Positions 39,977-42,387 of a stretch of DNA of 42,387 nucleotides are shown here, piece after piece. The stretch is taken from contig JAALKG010000005.1 of assembly GCA_011088145.1 (NCBI GenBank), positions 1 through 42,387 of the forward strand. Reading direction: 5' to 3'. The DNA comes from Cyanobacteria bacterium MH1_Bin12. GTDB taxonomy: Bacteria > Cyanobacteriota > Cyanobacteriia > Cyanobacteriales > Cyanobacteriaceae. Each line of letters opens with the position of its first letter. Positions within the stretch are counted from its first letter, which is position 1. The notes beneath the pieces are model-generated. The model was given only the letters and a program-made list of their open reading frames with translations. It had not been told where the DNA came from and did not search any database. The position numbers and the translations under genes were made by a program.

Positions 39977-41215
39977 ATGGCGAGAATTAACGATAATTAT
40001 TTAAAACTAAAGGCAGGTTATTTATTCCCTGAAATTGCTAGACGAGTTAATGCCTTTGCTCAAGAAAATCCTGATGCCAATATTATTAAACTAGGTATTG
40101 GTGACGTTACCGAACCCTTACCTCAAGCCTGCAGAGATGCAATGACAAATGCGATCGCAGACATGGCTGATAGATCTAGTTTTAAAGGCTATGGTCCAGA
40201 ACAAGGTTATCTTTGGTTAAGAGAAAAAATAGCCGTAAATGATTTCCAAAGTCGTGGCTGTGCTATATCCCCTGATGAAATCTTTATTTCCGACGGTTCT
40301 AAGTGTGATTGTGGTAATATTCTCGATATTTTTGGCAAAGATAACAAAATTGCTGTTACCGATCCTGTTTACCCTGTTTATGTAGATACAAATGTTATGG
40401 CAGGTCACACTGGTGAGGCTAATGACAAGGGCGAATACGAAGGTTTAGTTTATTTACCCATCAGTGCCAATAACGATTTGACCGCCCAATTGCCCACAGA
40501 ATCAGTAGATTTAATCTACCTTTGTTTCCCCAATAATCCCACAGGTGCCACTGCAACAAAGGAATATTTGGAGTCATGGGTGAATTATGCTCAAAAGAAT
40601 GATGCTATTATTCTTTTTGATGCGGCTTATGAAGCTTTTATCACTGATACTAGCTTACCTCATTCTATCTATGAAATTGAAGGTGCCAGAGAATGTGCGA
40701 TCGAATTTCGCTCTTTTTCTAAAAATGCAGGATTCACAGGTACTCGTTGTGCCTTAACTGTAGTCCCTAAAACCTTAAAAGGTAAAGCCAGTGATGGTAG
40801 TGAAGTGGAATTATGGAAATTATGGAACCGTCGTCAATCCACTAAATTTAACGGTGTTTCCTATATTGTCCAAAGAGGTGCCGAAGCAGTTTATTCAGAT
40901 GCAGGAAAAGCCCAGATTAATGAGTTAGTCAGTTTTTACCTCGAAAATGCCCAAATCATTCGTGAAGAACTCACCAAAGCAGGTTTAACAGTCTATGGTG
41001 GAGTTAATGCACCTTACGTGTGGGTAAAAACCCCTGAGGGTTTATCTAGTTGGGATTTCTTTGACAAACTGCTTCACCACGTTAACATAGTTGGAACTCC
41101 TGGTTCAGGTTTTGGTGCAGCAGGAGAAGGTTATTTCCGTTTAAGTGCTTTTAACAGTCGTGATAATGTTATTGAAGCTATGAAACGCATTACCACGAAT
41201 ATGAATTTTAATTAA
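39977..41215 (+). CDS. dapL: LL-diaminopimelate aminotransferase
   Basis: [68 protein letters not shown]. Confidence 0.97.
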   Translation: MARINDNYLKLKAGYLFPEIARRVNAFAQENPDANIIKLGIGDVTEPLPQACRDAMTNAIADMADRSSFKGYGPEQGYLWLREKIAVNDFQSRGCAISPDEIFISDGSKCDCGNILDIFGKDNKIAVTDPVYPVYVDTNVMAGHTGEANDKGEYEGLVYLPISANNDLTAQLPTESVDLIYLCFPNNPTGATATKEYLESWVNYAQKNDAIILFDAAYEAFITDTSLPHSIYEIEGARECAIEFRSFSKNAGFTGTRCALTVVPKTLKGKASDGSEVELWKLWNRRQSTKFNGVSYIVQRGAEAVYSDAGKAQINELVSFYLENAQIIREELTKAGLTVYGGVNAPYVWVKTPEGLSSWDFFDKLLHHVNIVGTPGSGFGAAGEGYFRLSAFNSRDNVIEAMKRITTNMNFN

Positions 41216-41226
41216 TTCTTTCTAAG

Positions 41227-41407
41227 ATAGGGTGCGACCTCATTCTAATGTTTAAAGAAAAGCCATGAATATTTTGTTCTATAAGGCATTTATCAATCTA
41301 TCAAATAAGACAAGACTTTAGTTGATTTTATGTTTCAATATTCTGTAAAAGCCTCTTAAATATTCGATCATAGCTCTCTATGTATCGAGTAGAGGTCTGC
41401 ACCCTAT
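41227..41407. mobile_element. MITE-like element, about 181 bp, near-perfect TIRs
   Basis: ATAGGGTGCGACCTC (41227-41241) and GAGGTCTGCACCCTAT (41392-41407); TA at both outer ends as in IS630/Tc1-type insertions. Confidence 0.6.
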
Positions 41408-41599
41408 GGTGGTTACAAATCATCATACCCTTAATATTTAGTTGTTCAACAACAACTACCTAATTGTTATTCACAATTTTGTGAGAAAGTTTAACTGTAA
41501 TTTCATGGTGATTTCATTTTTGAGAATTATCCTAAGAGTAAAAGCATTTTGCGATCGTCTTTAGAAGTATATTGAATCATAAAAATAGGATCGAAAACT

Positions 41600-42030
41600 A
41601 TGAAAAAAATCGATCTTCGTAAACTTTTAGCCCTTGCCATAGCTACCACAGGAGGAATAGTCGCTACTCACTTATGGCAAAAATGCAAAACCATGGATAT
41701 CTCTTGGGCAAACCCTTCCAATGGTAAAACTAAGGTTTATTGGAACAAAAATGGTTTGTTAGAAGTTGATTTAACTGATGTCTATAGGCCTGTAACTATA
41801 GACAATGAAACATTTTATTTATTAACTTACAACGATCAAATTCGGGCATCTCGCTTAGAAGCCAAAGCAGGAGATAAAGTTAAAATTAAATTTACAAATA
41901 AACTCAGATAACCAACCAACTTATATTGTCATGGCTTACATATTTCTCCTCAAGGCAAAGCAGATAACATTTTTTTGAAAATAAAGCCCAACCAAACCGA
42001 AATTCATAACTCACCATTCTCTCGTTTTAT
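41600..42030 (+). pseudogene. Multicopper oxidase N-terminus, interrupted by TAA and by an IS630-type element
   Basis: 41600-41911 ORF ends ...IKFTNKLR-TAA; the same frame continues PTNLYCHGLHISPQGKADNIFLKIKPNQTEIHN (cupredoxin HGLH motif), then homology is lost before the transposase. Confidence 0.75.
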
Positions 42031-42387
42031 AACTAGTGGTCTGTCAAAGCAATTATGTCGGATAATAAGAAAAGTAAATAAGCTAACTCCCCATAAATAA
42101 TCAATGCCAGCCAAACGATATATTGTCTCATTAACAGCAGAAGAAAGAATAGCTCTGAAAACACTAACCACAACAGGTAAAGCTTCTGCTCAAAAAATCA
42201 ATCATGCTCAGATTTTACTTCAAGCAGATGTCAATCAAGCAAAAGGAGGTTATACTGATCAAAAAATCAGTGAAGCATTAAATATAAGTACCAGAACGAT
42301 AGAGAGAGTAAGACAGAGATTTGTGGAAGAATGTCTAGAGAATGCCCTTCACCCTCGCCCGAAAAAGTCATTAAAGCTGAAAAAAAT
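42030..42387 (+). mobile_element. IS630-type insertion sequence, 3' part outside the window
   Basis: Transposase N-terminus from ATG 42104; left boundary inferred near TAACTAGTGGTCTGTCAAAG, exact end not determined. Confidence 0.6.
42104..42387 (+). CDS. IS630-type transposase N-terminus (truncated by window end)
   Basis: MPAKRYIVSLTAEERIALKTLTTTGKASAQKINHAQILLQADVNQAKGGYTDQKISEALNISTRTIERVRQRFVEECLENALHPRPKKS. Confidence 0.85.
   Translation, partial: MPAKRYIVSLTAEERIALKTLTTTGKASAQKINHAQILLQADVNQAKGGYTDQKISEALNISTRTIERVRQRFVEECLENALHPRPKKSLKLKK

Noticed and set aside
4816-40160. Repeated GCGATCGC octamers
   Set aside because: HIP1 sites, a well-known genome-wide cyanobacterial palindrome; not specific to this locus.
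1-42387. CRISPR arrays, tRNA or rRNA genes
   Set aside because: No regularly spaced direct repeats and no cloverleaf candidate with convincing T-arm and acceptor were found by eye; the TTCGAGTCGATCC motif near 11776 belongs to the SRP RNA.

Overview
AT-rich cyanobacterial chromosomal segment with many HIP1 (GCGATCGC) sites. It carries mostly housekeeping and conserved cyanobacterial genes: carA, a SigC-like group 2 sigma factor, a TrmH-family RNA methyltransferase, a Ser/Thr kinase, a PSI-accumulation thioredoxin-like protein, DnaJ-domain and DUF3143 proteins, a ParE/RelE-type TA pair, SRP RNA, petE, an SLH/OprB iron-uptake-type porin, yidD, an NlpC/P60 protein, murC-murB, an OmpR-type regulator, CobT-like and GuaB3-like proteins, an RsuA/RluE-type pseudouridine synthase, CRR6, hslO and dapL. 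A 1438-aa secreted DUF11/RTX-like surface protein is also present. The most unusual signal is that three otherwise intact genes are cut by in-frame UGA codons: the Ser/Thr kinase twice, an HD-domain protein twice, and a DppB-type permease once. In the kinase and HD protein, reading UGA as Trp restores one continuous protein. Two UGA-terminated genes have a back-up stop immediately downstream, and a third has one two codons downstream. This could be UGA read-through or recoding, but ongoing pseudogenisation is a serious alternative because other decayed loci here carry in-frame UAA and UAG. Features missed by the ORF track include a DUF2256 gene whose apparent start is ACG, a two-stop secreted-protein pseudogene, a multicopper-oxidase pseudogene hit by a TAA and an IS630-type element, three inverted-repeat (MITE-like) elements and a three-copy dispersed repeat.
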